Shown here: piece by piece, positions 39,801 to 43,344 of the stretch
How positions within the stretch are numbered: the stretch's first letter is position 1
Layout: each line of letters starts with the position of its first letter
Assembly: GCA_030867875.1 (NCBI GenBank)
Contig: JAOWCC010001589.1
Location: 79,569,537 to 79,633,536 of the forward strand
Direction: 5' to 3'
Length of the DNA: 64,000 nucleotides
Source: Actinernus sp. WN-2022
Lineage: Eukaryota > Cnidaria > Anthozoa > Actiniaria > Actinernidae
Program-made: the position numbers and the translations under genes
Notes under the pieces: generated by a model
The model's database searches: none
What the model was told of the DNA's origin: nothing
Seen by the model: only the letters and a program-made list of their open reading frames with translations

Positions 39801-42800
39801 TGAGAGCAATCGTGGGTAATGGTGCGTTTAATGGGGTCACGGCGATTATATATGTATATGTAGTTATGATATGAAATCATGTTTGCCGCGTAGCACTAGT
39901 AAGTGTAAATAATGTGATGTAAAGTGGTAAGCTGTAGTGCTATGTGTGTACGCCCTACGAGGGAAAGAGAAAAAATCTCTGACCCAAGTGGGACTCGAAC
40001 CCAACGACCTCCAGGTTGCATGTCTGGCGCTCTACCAACTGAGCTATCAAGTCAGATGAGAGCAATCGTGGGTATTGGTGCGTTTAATGGCGTCACGGCG
40101 ATTATATATGTATATGTAGTTATGATATGAAATCATGTTTGCCGCGTAGCACTAGTAAGTGTAAATAATGTGATGTAAAGTGGTAAGCTGTAGTGCTATG
40201 TGTGCACGCCCTACGAGGGAAAGAGAAAAAATCTCTGACCCAAGTGGGACTCGAACCCAACGACCTCCAGGTTGCATGTCTGGCGCTCTACCAACTGAGC
40301 TATCAAATCAGATGAGAGCAATGCAACCTGGAGGTCGTTGGGTTCGAGTCCCACTTGGGTCAGAGATTTTTTCTCTTTCCCTCGTAGGGCGTGCACACAA
40401 CCACCAATTATGAGGCACGAATAATTAGTATTTATGTTGAGACAAGAAAAGGTCATTCATAAAACTGGGCTGGTTCAATGACAATAGGATACTGTTTCAG
40501 AGTATCAGATTCCTAACTGGGATATAAATAGGCAGATCTCTCAGTAGAAGTCCTCTCCTGACTGATAGCCGTTATAGCGTGAACATCTCAGCATTTCTAA
40601 AGTTAAAATCTGCATACCAGGCAAGTGACTTTCATTTTTCTGGTTTATTTCTTCTGGATTCTTGTTAATTATCACCGCAGTTTTGTTTAACTTGTTTTCG
40701 GGCCTGTCTTTGAATAACTTTCAAATGATGTATGGCCACGCCACGTGTATTCATTTCTTGGTCAGTCCTTTATTCGCAGCCTTGAATTATGTTCTGAATT
40801 ACCGAACATTTTTGCTGTAATTTGTGCTTTGTGCAAAGCAAAATATACGATAAATAGTAGCGTTAACCGGGCGGACATAGAGAAGCTCGTGCTGTGTTTA
40901 GCGACACATGATTACATATTCATAACAGTTCCGTCGAGCTAAACTAGCGAGTAAAACTACTTCGGTTCGTATGTTTAATGTACGTGTGCTGCTTTAGAAA
41001 ATGGCCCCTGTTTAAAATCATTATGGTATCTTAGCAACTCGAATATAGAATAGATTAGGAGTACAAGTAAAATTTTTACAAGCGGATAACTACCAGCAAA
41101 GTTTATCACTTAGTCGCGCGATCGTAGCCTTAGACCGAGACACGTACAAAAAGTCGAGACACGCGGACGGAAACCGGAAGTGCGACCATGTTACATTTAT
41201 GCACAGTAAAGAGTGCAGGAAACCAACAACAAAACACCACTATTAGCTCTAGTAGATGCAGCCGTGGACAGCTGTTTCTTCTTCCTTATGGGCCACTGCA
41301 CAATCGTGGCAGAAAATGGTCTGGCCATTCCCTAGTTTTGCACAACACTAACACGATAATTGGGATAATTTGCTCAGACAAATTTTGGATGAAGAAATCG
41401 ATTAAATGAACACTGCAATTCCTAAGCACACTAAAATTGAGAAGCTTGGTTTTTGTTGGAAGAGAAAGTAAAAATTGATTTTTATGATCACGTGATTGAT
41501 CATGCATGTTCTCCCGCGCGCATCTTTTAATGACCAGAAATAGTCTATTTTTCAAATCTCTATGAAATTATACTAAAATGAGTCTCGGGAAGTGTTCACC
41601 AATATGCACTTCGACTTCGGTGAATAATTGTTAAATAACAAGTGCTCTGATTGGATGAAAACTATTTTCTAAAACACTATGGAAATGTATAAAGTATTTA
41701 TAATCAAGCCTCATTCTCGACGCCAGACTCTTCTCTTATTTCTTACTGCGCACGCTTGATTTCGTCTAGACTTGCTCCAAGTCGAACTCGTTGAGTCACT
41801 GGGTAAGCGATTACTGGGTCAAAAATCGAGCGCGAGTTCGACTTGTTTCACTTGCAGGAAATTGAATCGGGAGATTATGTTTTGGCGCAAAAACACGTTT
41901 CAGGGGCGGAGCTTACATTTGAATGAATGAATCTTTATTTAAAACACATTTCGCGCCTTTGACAAACTCTTTCTGAGTACAATCAAATTGTAAATACCAC
42001 ATCCACGGTCGACTGTCTTGACACGTCAACATACAATGCCTGAAGAATTGACGCGTTGTGATTGGGCAAATCTTAGGACGTCATAAGCCACGCCTCCGGT
42101 TGAAAAATCAACCGGTAAATTTGGCGCGCTGCAAGTGGGAAAAGTCCTTCGTGCGGGGGGCTAAGAAGGACTTTGAGAAAGTCTAGATTTCGTCGAGCAT
42201 GCTCAGTGAAATAAGAGGGCATGGGATCGAGAATGAGTCAAGTCTATAAGCGCAGCTTCAAGTAGGTCTGCAAGACCTTCAGTGTATTTTGACTGGCATG
42301 GGTTATCATTTTCTTTTCTTTTTGTACTTGGTGTTTTGAGTTACTTTATAAAGGGAATATAATTTTGTTTTCTGTGTTTCAAGTTTGGAGGAACTCGAAA
42401 TAGCTCACCCTTCGTTCCCGTGTTCCCACAGCCATCTCTCGTTCTCTCAAGTGTTTCTATAACTCCATAGAAACACGAATAACGTTTTCTATTTCTTAAA
42501 TGAAAAACATATCATTGCCTTATTACTTTCCAGACATCCAATAGCGAATTTTCTTCAGTGGCCTTTTCGACGTTTCAAACAAGACACCACAATTCTAATG
42601 CAGCCATTGGAGGACTCTAACATACAAGCTGAAGGGGTACAACATCCGAGATACGAGTCAAAGAAAGTTGCAGCGTCAGTGGAGAGTGTTAACGATAGAG
42701 ATGATGTGCAGACGAGCGAGCAAACATCAGCTCTTGAGATGGATACCCATTCCTTCAGTAACCCCTTGTACGAGCAAGGTGCAGGCGGGGATGCGATAAA

Positions 42801-42990
42801 TGACAAGGTTAATGTTAGCGATGAACTGTTTCCGGGCGAGTTTAAAAATGAAAGTGAGGCTGAATATGAGTCTAAAACAGAAGAGCCGCCGGAAGCGAAT
42901 GAGAGACGGAGATCCGATTTCACGTACCAACGAATGGATGACGACAAGACAGAAATTACTGGAGCGACAGCAGAAGAGACCGAGGCTTAG
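539..42990 (+). CDS. Gene A: giant multi-SRCR / EGF / SEA-like / single-pass transmembrane receptor (25 exons, 5' end off window)
   Basis: Twenty-five exons on one strand join without a stop into 2,699 codons plus stop. The order is 21 SRCR domains, one EGF domain, a SEA-like juxtamembrane domain, one transmembrane helix and a tail of about 150 residues. Twenty SRCR domains are on single phase 1-1 exons; SRCR3 is split by a phase-2 intron. The architecture resembles DMBT1/CD163-type scavenger receptors, which bind microbial and host polyanionic ligands at epithelial or immune-cell surfaces; ligand and cell type here are unknown. Most SRCR exons end in an N-glycosylation sequon. The signal peptide and first exons lie upstream of base 1. 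Introns carry most of the transposons in the window. Exon borders come from splice sites, phase and domain boundaries, not transcripts. A split into two genes is possible but the unbroken phase-1 chain argues against it. Confidence 0.85.
960..1480. repeat. 90-bp tandem array (about 6 copies) in a gene A intron
   Basis: Near-identical 90-bp units start at 1051, 1141, 1231, 1321 and 1411 (gcactgatacaaaccctc), with a diverged first copy. No coding potential. It fills the intron between SRCR1 and SRCR2. Confidence 0.92.
1990..2322 (+). CDS. Gene A exon: SRCR2 (class A-like, 6 Cys)
   Basis: The acceptor is ...accgacag and the donor a|ggtaagc, read as phase 1-1. The frame is open from IKVRLVG through WGGVC, ANVICRQLGY, a shortened central loop and HRGWGRIRC to GVVC. 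All six group-A cysteines are present. The HRGWGR signature places it in class A of the three-domain period. The class B partner expected between this exon and SRCR3 is absent. Confidence 0.83.
2561..2860. repeat. Poly-G tract and scattered TATAAAAGGGT-like motifs
   Basis: A run of about 18 G is followed by six degenerate copies of tatataaaagggta within 220 bp. They resemble TATA boxes but lie deep in an intron between coding exons, so I read them as repeat sequence. Confidence 0.5.
2995..3172 (+). CDS. Gene A exon: SRCR3 N-terminal half (class C)
   Basis: The acceptor is ...gttgatgtag, phase 1. The exon encodes ISVRLASG, AGRVEIRYGGIWG and GHVICRQLNY, and stops at VFNSN. The donor is aacag|gtattt in phase 2, splitting an Arg codon that is completed by the first base of the next exon at 5003. 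This is the only SRCR domain here interrupted by an intron. C2 is replaced by Tyr. Confidence 0.8.
3420..4740. mobile_element. Foldback element with a 19-bp minisatellite in its left arm, inside SRCR3
   Basis: Left-arm sequence (gtagtagtatatgcatgatcgg at about 3427; the aataatagtgcgcagtgaat block at about 3917) returns inverted at about 4575-4735. The left arm holds about 23 units of gaggagggtgcgcaggggt (3455-3880); the right arm keeps only a few. The long minus-strand frames here are repeat translations. The element lies in the intron that splits SRCR3. Confidence 0.7.
5003..5163 (+). CDS. Gene A exon: SRCR3 C-terminal half
   Basis: The acceptor is ...atactgcag. The first base completes the Arg codon split at 3172, and the frame continues HGAGSGPVWL, LKCHGNESSLGDC and SDASVIC. 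The donor is a perfect gtaagt in phase 1. With the first half this makes a 113-residue four-cysteine SRCR domain lacking C2 and C7. The linker has the sequon NAT. Confidence 0.82.
5230..5980. mobile_element. TIR element with a 54-bp array in the left arm
   Basis: Seven copies of a 54-bp unit (tgtgatgataatgtctagta ... accggaagtagctgagc) run from 5262 to 5640. The same segment occurs once, inverted, at 5901-5945 (ctacttccggttactg). The ends share a ctcccttaa/ttaagagaggaa-type inverted match. A compact relative is at 46325-46555. Confidence 0.72.
6124..6459 (+). CDS. Gene A exon: SRCR4 (class A with vicinal CC, 8 Cys)
   Basis: The acceptor is ...gcatttcag and the donor g|gttagt, phase 1-1. The domain runs VKLRLVGS, GRVEV, WGTVCDDKWDI, NLVCRQLGY, then PCCASYGEGSGKIWLDELRC, HQGWGRNNC and DASVVC. 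All six canonical cysteines are present plus two adjacent cysteines just before the YGEGSG loop, which standard group A or B SRCR domains do not have in tandem. Confidence 0.87.
6536..6680. mobile_element. Palindromic MITE with 10-bp target-site duplication
   Basis: About 50-bp near-perfect inverted arms (tgactcgtccccagtcgtct) enclose a short loop at 6546-6669. The flanks are the identical 10-mer ggactgtatc (6536-6545, 6671-6680). A 9-11 bp duplication is typical of Mutator-like elements. Confidence 0.85.
6691..7270. mobile_element. TIR element enclosing a second palindrome and a tRNA-like head
   Basis: Perfect 30-bp inverted ends (cctcgctctagaattaccaa) lie at 6691-6720 and 7241-7270. Inside, 6750-6902 is a palindrome (gaggttttgcaccaccacgt arms). 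A minus-strand tRNA-like block is at 7050-7140, and three CCCTAA telomere-type units at about 6921. Confidence 0.82.
7556..7660 (-). mobile_element. tRNA-derived SINE head, minus strand
   Basis: On the minus strand it reads tggttagctcagttagtag (A box) ... gggttcgaatccc (B box) over about 75 bp. The acceptor-stem ends do not pair as in a real tRNA, and SINE-like sequence follows. Confidence 0.65.
7735..9300 (+). mobile_element. Degraded non-LTR retrotransposon (RT) fragment
   Basis: Frames broken by several stops encode RT motifs: KNQYGFKKNYSTS, a motif A block FLDLSKAFDTVNHE, and C-terminal YPYLQYCVMVWGSTY and QKRAIRII. It ends in a gaaat-type tail at 9270-9300. Not functional. Confidence 0.82.
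9300..9388. repeat. Hairpin palindrome
   Basis: Arms gtgatcaccaccaagcctcg and cgaggcttggcggtgatcac flank a loop of about 30 bp. It lies directly behind the LINE tail. Confidence 0.8.
9541..9870 (+). CDS. Gene A exon: SRCR5 (class B, 6 Cys)
   Basis: The acceptor is ...gttactctag and the donor g|gtacga, phase 1-1. The frame starts GAVRLRGAPV and runs through AGRVEIQFGGVWG, CSIGWNSQDADVICRQLGY, GQGTGPGW and SDASVVC. Six cysteines are present. The W-SRTC form of the C7 motif is typical of the class B domains of this gene. Confidence 0.85.
10325..10666 (+). CDS. Gene A exon: SRCR6 (class C, 4 Cys)
   Basis: The acceptor is ...ccacaacag and the donor g|gtctgt, phase 1-1. It encodes IKVRLGG, AGRVELFVAGLWG, NVICRMVGY, SGTGPAWLSKLEC and DASIEC. 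C2 is replaced by Pro (GTIP) and no cysteine occurs at C7, so four remain. The linker has the sequon NDS. The donor is weaker than its neighbours but the phase fits. Confidence 0.82.
10958..11284 (+). CDS. Gene A exon: SRCR7 (class A, 6 Cys)
   Basis: The acceptor is ...gtttcctttcag and the donor g|gtgagc, phase 1-1. The domain has ISYRLTG, GFVQVRYGARWG, CSMSWSIVDARVLCRQLGF, WMALVEC, HAGWKKHHC and KVVC. Six cysteines are present. The vicinal CC of other class A members is absent. The linker has the sequon NHS. Confidence 0.84.
11336..11672 (+). mobile_element. Repeat family copy with an 18-bp array
   Basis: Contains about 6.5 copies of aggcatcaaatcgaggcc (11341-11455). The whole block up to gaggtatgaataaggtgcat recurs inverted at 56200-56432, where the 18-bp segment is present only once. 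Confidence 0.7.
11699..12022 (+). CDS. Gene A exon: SRCR8 (class B, 6 Cys)
   Basis: The acceptor is ...catgaaatacag and the donor g|gtaagc, phase 1-1. The N-terminus IPLRLQGT, STGRLEALYGGVWG precedes the first possible start codon, so the exon was delimited from the acceptor. Then come CSYGFDTKAANVSCRDMGF, GKGTGHTWLSRLRC and GLVC. Six cysteines are present; the linker sequon is NAT. Confidence 0.83.
12376..12700 (+). mobile_element. Non-LTR retrotransposon C-terminal fragment
   Basis: One frame, broken once, reads LQKKRAIRVI then LELLTLNDLYKLHVSLFMYD and HRYQTRQ, the conserved C-terminal region of coral-type LINE polymerases. Nothing else of the element is left. Confidence 0.65.
12701..13725. 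other. Intron stretch without recognisable features
   Basis: AT-rich intron sequence between SRCR8 and SRCR9. A GC-richer patch at 12900-13125 may be repeat-derived; I could not assign it. Confidence 0.5.
13726..14055 (+). CDS. Gene A exon: SRCR9 (class C, 4 Cys)
   Basis: The acceptor is ...cccgtccag and the donor g|gtaagc, phase 1-1. It encodes LKVRLVGR, TGRVEVLFGGVWG, DGHVVCRMLGF, GRGTGPVWLSALEC and SSVEC. C2 is replaced by Ser (GSVS) and the C7 position has no cysteine. The DGHV signature is shared with SRCR1, SRCR3 and SRCR21. Confidence 0.85.
14311..14676 (+). CDS. Gene A exon: SRCR10 (class A, 6 Cys, long loop)
   Basis: The acceptor is ...gttttgttttctag and the donor g|gtaggt, phase 1-1. 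The domain has VSLRLVQG, AGQLEIKY, CGDSWDSVDAQVACRQLGY, MWLQHVEC, HRGWGRG and ANVVC. At 366 bp it is the longest single-domain exon, because of extra residues in the central loop and between WGRG and C7. The linker sequon is NDT. Confidence 0.84.
15009..15436 (+). mobile_element. Short hammerhead-bearing retroelement with 11-bp TSD
   Basis: An identical 11-mer tttagaagttt flanks the insert (15009-15019, 15426-15436). The 406-bp insert starts with an inverted block (ccaagcacgttgcat / atgcaacgtgcttgg) and carries the same 47-bp terminal segment twice (from about 15037 and 15381), giving a 344-bp repeat spacing. A hammerhead ribozyme lies between. The layout resembles retrozymes or the pseudo-LTR parts of Penelope-like elements. 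Confidence 0.78.
15284..15338 (+). ncRNA. Type I hammerhead ribozyme, minimal helix III
   Basis: The conserved core CTGATGA (15296-15302) and GAAA (15317-15320) flank helix II (GTCC 15303-15306 with GGAC 15313-15316, loop taacaa). Helix I is CCATG (15291-15295) with CATGG (15329-15333), an internal loop TATG/TT, then GGC/GCC. Cleavage is predicted after the A at 15328. Helix III is almost absent (one A-U pair) and contains palindromic AGCT, as in minimal hammerheads that work as dimers. Activity is untested. Confidence 0.82.
15584..15940 (+). CDS. Gene A exon: SRCR11 (class B, 6 Cys)
   Basis: The acceptor is ...cttaaaacag and the donor g|gtgaca, phase 1-1. The N-terminal strand carries an insertion (IEVRLNGT, ANKKRSP) before AGRVEIRYGGVWG. 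Then come CKVGWNKNDADVICRQLGY, GLGPVWLSDLRC, HALWGSKVC and GVIC. Six cysteines are present; the linker sequon is NNT. A hammerhead-containing element lies in the intron just upstream. Confidence 0.86.
16255..16700 (-). mobile_element. LINE 3' fragment, minus strand
   Basis: The minus-strand frame at 16430-16642 reads GLHSFRYLAVKLWNSLP, FNEFKSKISNY, the typical end of a LINE polymerase. An aataaagtttacgtatgtatg-type 3' end follows at about 16260. Confidence 0.75.
16814..17146 (+). CDS. Gene A exon: SRCR12 (class C, 4 Cys)
   Basis: The acceptor is ...ttcttagcag and the donor a perfect g|gtaagt, phase 1-1. It encodes VKVRLVGG, AGRVEVFHAGFWG, GLVICRQLGY, GKGSGIVWLSNLQC and VSLEC. C2 is Pro (GSIP) and C7 is missing. 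The linker sequon is NKS. A 7.4-kb transposon-rich intron follows. Confidence 0.85.
17382..17522. repeat. Palindromic MITE
   Basis: Arms tatacttcatggtagtgttt and aaacactaccatgaagtata surround a loop of about 40 bp, with gtcgac at both outer ends. Confidence 0.8.
17560..18440. mobile_element. Dispersed repeat family, copy 1
   Basis: About 880 bp that recurs at 56440-57375 in the same order: hairpin gcagtgttttatca / tgataaaacacgtgc, block accattgaacctttgtattc, block taagtttaatgcacgttttt, and an inner pair around catcctaattag. No intact protein. Superfamily not determined. Confidence 0.72.
18588..18728. repeat. Imperfect palindrome
   Basis: Arms cctgtttcaaaaaaggtt / aacctttttagaaatagg with inner match gaacgaagaactaactacaa / ttgtagtttgttcttc. 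Confidence 0.7.
19020..19200. repeat. 68-bp direct duplication at the Penelope 3' side
   Basis: The block ttggttaattaacaatcttt ... agcataatta occurs twice back to back, after cgtttcggctgctgccttcc. It may be a pseudo-LTR remnant of the adjacent Penelope-like element. Confidence 0.65.
19262..21420 (-). mobile_element. Penelope-like element with GIY-YIG endonuclease (degraded)
   Basis: Minus-strand frames carry ADKGGAVVVMD, LLPKIHKTKKPGRPVVSS, LVTMDVSSLYTNI and IKGTAMGTRAAPNYANIFMG, the hallmarks of Penelope RTs. The catalytic box reads YINDI where YxDD-like is expected. Downstream, in a shifted frame, QYIGKSEAPLNIRLNNHRSH matches the GIY-YIG endonuclease. Several frameshifts; inactive. Confidence 0.85.
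21462..22395. repeat. Tail-to-tail LINE palindrome (about 465-bp arms)
   Basis: Two nearly identical copies of a LINE 3' end meet at a (ATT)n/(AAT)n centre near 21932. Both encode the same C-terminal protein; the only residue difference I see is NIRE versus NLRE. A zinc-knuckle-like CPLCNLNELGDELHYFTSC is in both. The left copy stops abruptly at 21462. Confidence 0.9.
21935..22840 (-). mobile_element. LINE 3' end with C-terminal zinc knuckle
   Basis: The minus-strand frame of 275 codons (22013-22840) contains ALAKYLKSELYNSF-type helices and CPLCNLN-ELGDELHYFTSC, typical of the region after the RT in several LINE clades. It ends at aataaagtattattatt. Upstream, direct repeats of cacgtgcag / cgcgcatatgtaa (22680-22870) are not LINE coding sequence. 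Confidence 0.75.
23383..24152. mobile_element. Nested foldback elements
   Basis: Outer inverted ends: ccctgggattacc...cagcgaggaataaagcgac and gtcgcttcgctcctcgctg...ggtacccaggg. Inside is a second palindrome, ggatcaggtacgagatttgt / acaaatcttgtacctgatc (23512-23660). It fills the intron before SRCR13. Confidence 0.72.
24530..24868 (+). CDS. Gene A exon: SRCR13 (class A with vicinal CC, 8 Cys)
   Basis: The acceptor is ...cctcttccag and the donor g|gtaact, phase 1-1. The domain runs VSVRLAGS, AGRVEVFVKGRWG, CDDSWDITDANVVCKELGY, LCCSFFGRGRGSIWLSKLRC, HDGWGVHSC and DASVVC. It has six canonical cysteines plus the adjacent pair, as in SRCR4 and SRCR16. The linker sequon is NNS. Confidence 0.88.
25349..25687 (+). 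CDS. Gene A exon: SRCR14 (class B, 6 Cys)
   Basis: The acceptor is ...cttccctttcag and the donor g|gtgggg, phase 1-1. It encodes IKIHLINT, AGRVEVRYYGVWG, CPSGWDKRDADVVCRQLGY, WLPNINC, RWGGKSC and DAAVIC. Six cysteines are present; the linker sequon is NNT. Only 115 bp separate it from SRCR15, the shortest intron of the gene. Confidence 0.86.
25803..26126 (+). CDS. Gene A exon: SRCR15 (class C, 4 Cys)
   Basis: The acceptor is ...cgttgattttag and the donor g|gttagt, phase 1-1. The domain has AVRLRGAN, AGRVEISFAGIWG, GHVVCRQLGY, GPRWISDLQC and ASVEC. C2 is Ser and C7 is missing. The linker sequon is NRT. Confidence 0.86.
26311..26841. mobile_element. TTAA-flanked MITE
   Basis: The inverted ends agtgcatatga / tcatatgcact are flanked by TTAA on both sides (one extra t on the right). 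The TTAA target and agtgc ends match the element at 45199-45736, suggesting a piggyBac- or Kolobok-type family. Confidence 0.65.
26953..27291 (+). CDS. Gene A exon: SRCR16 (class A with vicinal CC, 8 Cys)
   Basis: The acceptor is ...ccactttag and the donor g|gtatga, phase 1-1. It encodes VPVRLVGA, AGRVEILYKGTWG, CGNDWPISNARVLCRQLG, QCCARFGQGTGKIWIDGVRC, HRGWGRAGC and ASVVC. It has six canonical cysteines plus the adjacent pair. The linker sequon is NLT. Confidence 0.87.
27790..28300 (+). mobile_element. LINE reverse-transcriptase fragment
   Basis: Open frame with PIPKIKEPKSNNDYRPISIL, MSKIYERLVLRQM, motif A LADFSKAFDTV and a damaged motif B (SGVPMGQFLAP where GVPQGSxLGP is usual). Both ends are truncated. 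Confidence 0.82.
28626..28952 (+). CDS. Gene A exon: SRCR17 (class B, 6 Cys)
   Basis: The acceptor is ...tctttgttag and the donor c|gtatgt, phase 1-1. The domain has IAVRLNGS, AGRIEIRYAGIWG, CGTKWDMNDANTACRQLGF, WWLYDLRC, HTGWGGRSTC and AGVIC. Six cysteines are present; the linker sequon is NSS. Confidence 0.86.
29075..29157. repeat. Palindrome
   Basis: Arms gttatcgtcgaatttaattc / gaattaaattcgtctga and cgactgataac fold to nearly full length; short loop atttaagtag. Confidence 0.75.
29457..29585. repeat. Short TIR element
   Basis: Ends tataatgcacgctcgagaat and attctcgagcgtgcataata are inverted copies about 100 bp apart. Confidence 0.75.
29759..30088 (+). CDS. Gene A exon: SRCR18 (class C, 4 Cys)
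   Basis: The acceptor is ...ttttttcttcag with a strong pyrimidine tract; the donor is g|gtatta, phase 1-1. It encodes ISVRLSGG, SGRVEVNIFGVWG, ARVVCRQLGY, GNGPKWLSDLRC and AGVEC. C2 is Asn (GTVN) and C7 is missing. The linker sequon is NSS. Confidence 0.86.
30178..30485 (+). mobile_element. tRNA-derived SINE, copy 2, with duplicated 5' flank
   Basis: The SINE body (tgcgttgagtttgttggtat ... gttgtttcaggtcc) matches copy 1; the tRNA head is eroded. Just upstream, agttcttaggtcagttgtaa plus ctttcacgcgtg is present twice in tandem. Confidence 0.75.
30605..30931 (+). CDS. Gene A exon: SRCR19 (class A, 6 Cys)
   Basis: The acceptor is ...attttactacag and the donor g|gtaata, phase 1-1. The domain has LAIRLVEG, SGRLEIRYNHRWG, CDDKWGLEEAIVVCRQLGF, GPIWMDHVKC, HRGWGRHTC and GVVC. 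Six cysteines, no vicinal pair; the linker sequon is NTT. The next intron carries the largest intact LINE of the window. Confidence 0.86.
31160..31740. repeat. Polypurine tract with two diverged copies of a longer unit
   Basis: Almost exclusively G/A on the + strand. Block order (gaggaagagaaat, agttaagtaga, agatgggag, gacgtgtac, gtgaggtgga) recurs about 240 bp apart. Open frames on either strand are composition artefacts. Confidence 0.7.
31741..34213 (+). mobile_element. L2/CR1-type LINE, 5'-truncated, RT frame intact (747 codons)
   Basis: The frame 31753-33996 has the linker after the missing endonuclease (SAPWYNEQVG), FRPISNL, motif A LLLDLSAAFDTVDHS, motif B GVPQGSVLGPLLY, and YADDTQLY at about residue 465. 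The C-terminus has LHWLPVSQRIIFKVLLLVYKALNG, typical of the L2/CR1 group (written here as two overlapping stretches LHWLPVSQRIIFKV and LLLVYKALNG). The 3' UTR ends in a (TTA)n-like tail. The endonuclease is missing, so it is not autonomous. Same strand as gene A, inside the SRCR19-SRCR20 intron. Confidence 0.92.
34214..34428. repeat. Intronic block duplicated near later exons
   Basis: The segment cattaagaaaaaacaaagga ... gtttgtaaatccgataaag is related to 36100-36190 and 36490-36570. It probably marks the borders of an old segmental duplication around exons 20-22. Confidence 0.6.
34429..34758 (+). CDS. Gene A exon: SRCR20 (class B, 6 Cys)
   Basis: The acceptor is ...ctataatttcag and the donor c|gtgagt, phase 1-1. 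The domain has YKIRLVGA, AGRVEIRLHGVWG, CNDYWGYKDARVVCRELGF, GSGPIWLDDVNC, THNC and AGVHC. Six cysteines are present. Unlike most others the linker has no sequon and ends in a basic ARKR. Confidence 0.85.
35349..35786 (+). CDS. Gene A exon: SRCR21 plus EGF domain
   Basis: The acceptor is ...attgtacag and the donor g|gtaggt, phase 1. It begins ANVRLAGS, FGRVEIFYAGEWG, CDKGWNLQDGHVVCRQLGF and WLDNVRC, with six cysteines, and ends GVIC. It is followed without an intron by a six-cysteine EGF domain (about 35676-35780): WCRSDPC, NGGTC, FTCSC and EMC. No complete calcium-binding EGF signature is visible. The DGHV core and its place in the repeat suggest a class C position that still has C2 and C7. 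Confidence 0.88.
36245..36465. mobile_element. Foldback element with G-run/C-run arms
   Basis: Inverted ends ggggccgaccatttga / taaatggtcggccccta. The arms contain a run of about 17 G and the matching run of C. Related ends occur at 49798 and 52556. Confidence 0.78.
36577..36620 (+). CDS. Gene A micro-exon opening the juxtamembrane domain
   Basis: This 44-bp exon has acceptor ...cttttctggttcag in phase 1 and donor cag|gtattt in phase 0. It encodes NNSVVLEIRMDKSQ. It is the only solution found that converts the phase-1 end of the EGF exon into the phase-0 start of the exon at 37414. The VVLEIRM strand starts the SEA-like fold. Confidence 0.7.
37414..37490 (+). CDS. Gene A exon: juxtamembrane domain, second part
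   Basis: The acceptor is ...tttgtttacag (phase 0) and the donor a perfect gtaagt (phase 2). It encodes WDAAVFKTAVATALQVYC followed by EGGSCTN, an amphipathic helix with two cysteines, as expected for helix 1 of a SEA-like domain. The other two frames contain stops. Confidence 0.78.
37588..37965 (+). CDS. Gene A exon: juxtamembrane domain end plus transmembrane helix
   Basis: The acceptor is ...gtctcggcag (phase 2). The exon encodes KTIHVRKRSVSD, a strand-rich segment (DILIMYGYP, VLLVRFAILQPGG), a helix (VVSKRVLKAMVQD) and a linker rich in Pro, Lys and His. The transmembrane helix follows, built around VLVPVIVLIIIITAVLW, with the stop-transfer WRWRR. The donor ag|gtgggc is in phase 2, matching the tail exon at 42534. 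I call the extracellular part SEA-like from position and secondary-structure pattern only; no GSVVV cleavage motif is seen. Without splicing the frame runs into the next repeat copy and stops at 38081-38083. Confidence 0.82.
37895..39535 (+). repeat. 106-bp tandem array of the transmembrane exon (about 16 copies)
   Basis: Copies begin at 37895 and then every 106 bp to 39379, with a diverged last copy near 39484. Each contains the helix code (ILVPVIVLIIIITAV), the WRWRR-type stop-transfer and the ag|gtgggc donor, plus 30 bp of following intron. Only the first copy is in frame with the upstream exon. Since 106 is not a multiple of 3, each copy shifts frame. Confidence 0.95.
39550..40400. repeat. 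256-bp tandem array containing tRNA-Ala-like SINE heads
   Basis: Three units (starts near 39668, 39924, 40180). On the minus strand each has tagctcagttggtagagc (A box), an anticodon-loop-like catgcaa and gggttcgagtccc (B box), resembling tRNA-Ala(TGC). A partial inverted copy on the + strand follows at 40322-40400. The stems are imperfect and the unit is longer than a tRNA, so I call it SINE. Confidence 0.82.
40401..41711. other. Intron stretch without recognisable features
   Basis: Between the 256-bp array and the next TIR element. AT-rich, only short frames, no repeat I can define. Confidence 0.5.
41712..42238. mobile_element. TIR element in the last intron of gene A
   Basis: Inverted ends ctcattctcgacgcc...atttcgtctagac and gtctagatttcgtcgagcat...gatcgagaatgag, about 60 bp with mismatches. 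Confidence 0.75.
42534..42990 (+). CDS. Gene A terminal exon: cytoplasmic tail with NPLY and YQRM
   Basis: The acceptor is ...ttattactttccag. One base completes an Arg codon from the transmembrane exon (phase 2), then come HPIANFLQWPFRRFKQD and an acidic, Ser/Glu-rich tail to the stop at 42988-42990. NPLY (42760-42771) fits the NPxY consensus for PTB or clathrin-adaptor binding. YQRM (42925-42936) fits YxxM/YxxPhi, read by PI3K p85 SH2 domains or AP-2. Function is inferred from motifs. No canonical polyadenylation signal lies close downstream; an aataaa occurs at about 44457. Confidence 0.83.
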
Positions 42991-43344
42991 GAGGCAAAAG
43001 ACAATCTTCGTGGTGGTCAAGTATTCCACGCAAACACCACTAAGTGCCCCTGGAGCTTGTAGCAACTTATTTTACGCGTATTCTATATTTTCACTTCAAA
43101 TGGCGCCTCTTTAAAGGGGGGCTTCTTCAAGAAATGAAATAGTGCGCTTATTTTGAGGAAGCACCATATAGGAAAAGATCCAAGATTTTTGGTGCGTTTA
43201 TTTGGACGTGCCATACTCGACCAAAGGATTTAATACTAGTGTTTTGTATTATTATGTCATTAATTTATAGTCATAAAATGTCTTTAAAAAGTAGCTTTTG
43301 CCGTGACGATATATAATCATTAATAGGAAAACAAAACAAACACG

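Noticed and set aside
39738..40312. Functional tRNA-Ala genes
   Set aside because: Boxes A and B are good, but the anticodon stem is imperfect, the acceptor stem does not close, and the copies sit in a 256-bp tandem unit with SINE sequence.
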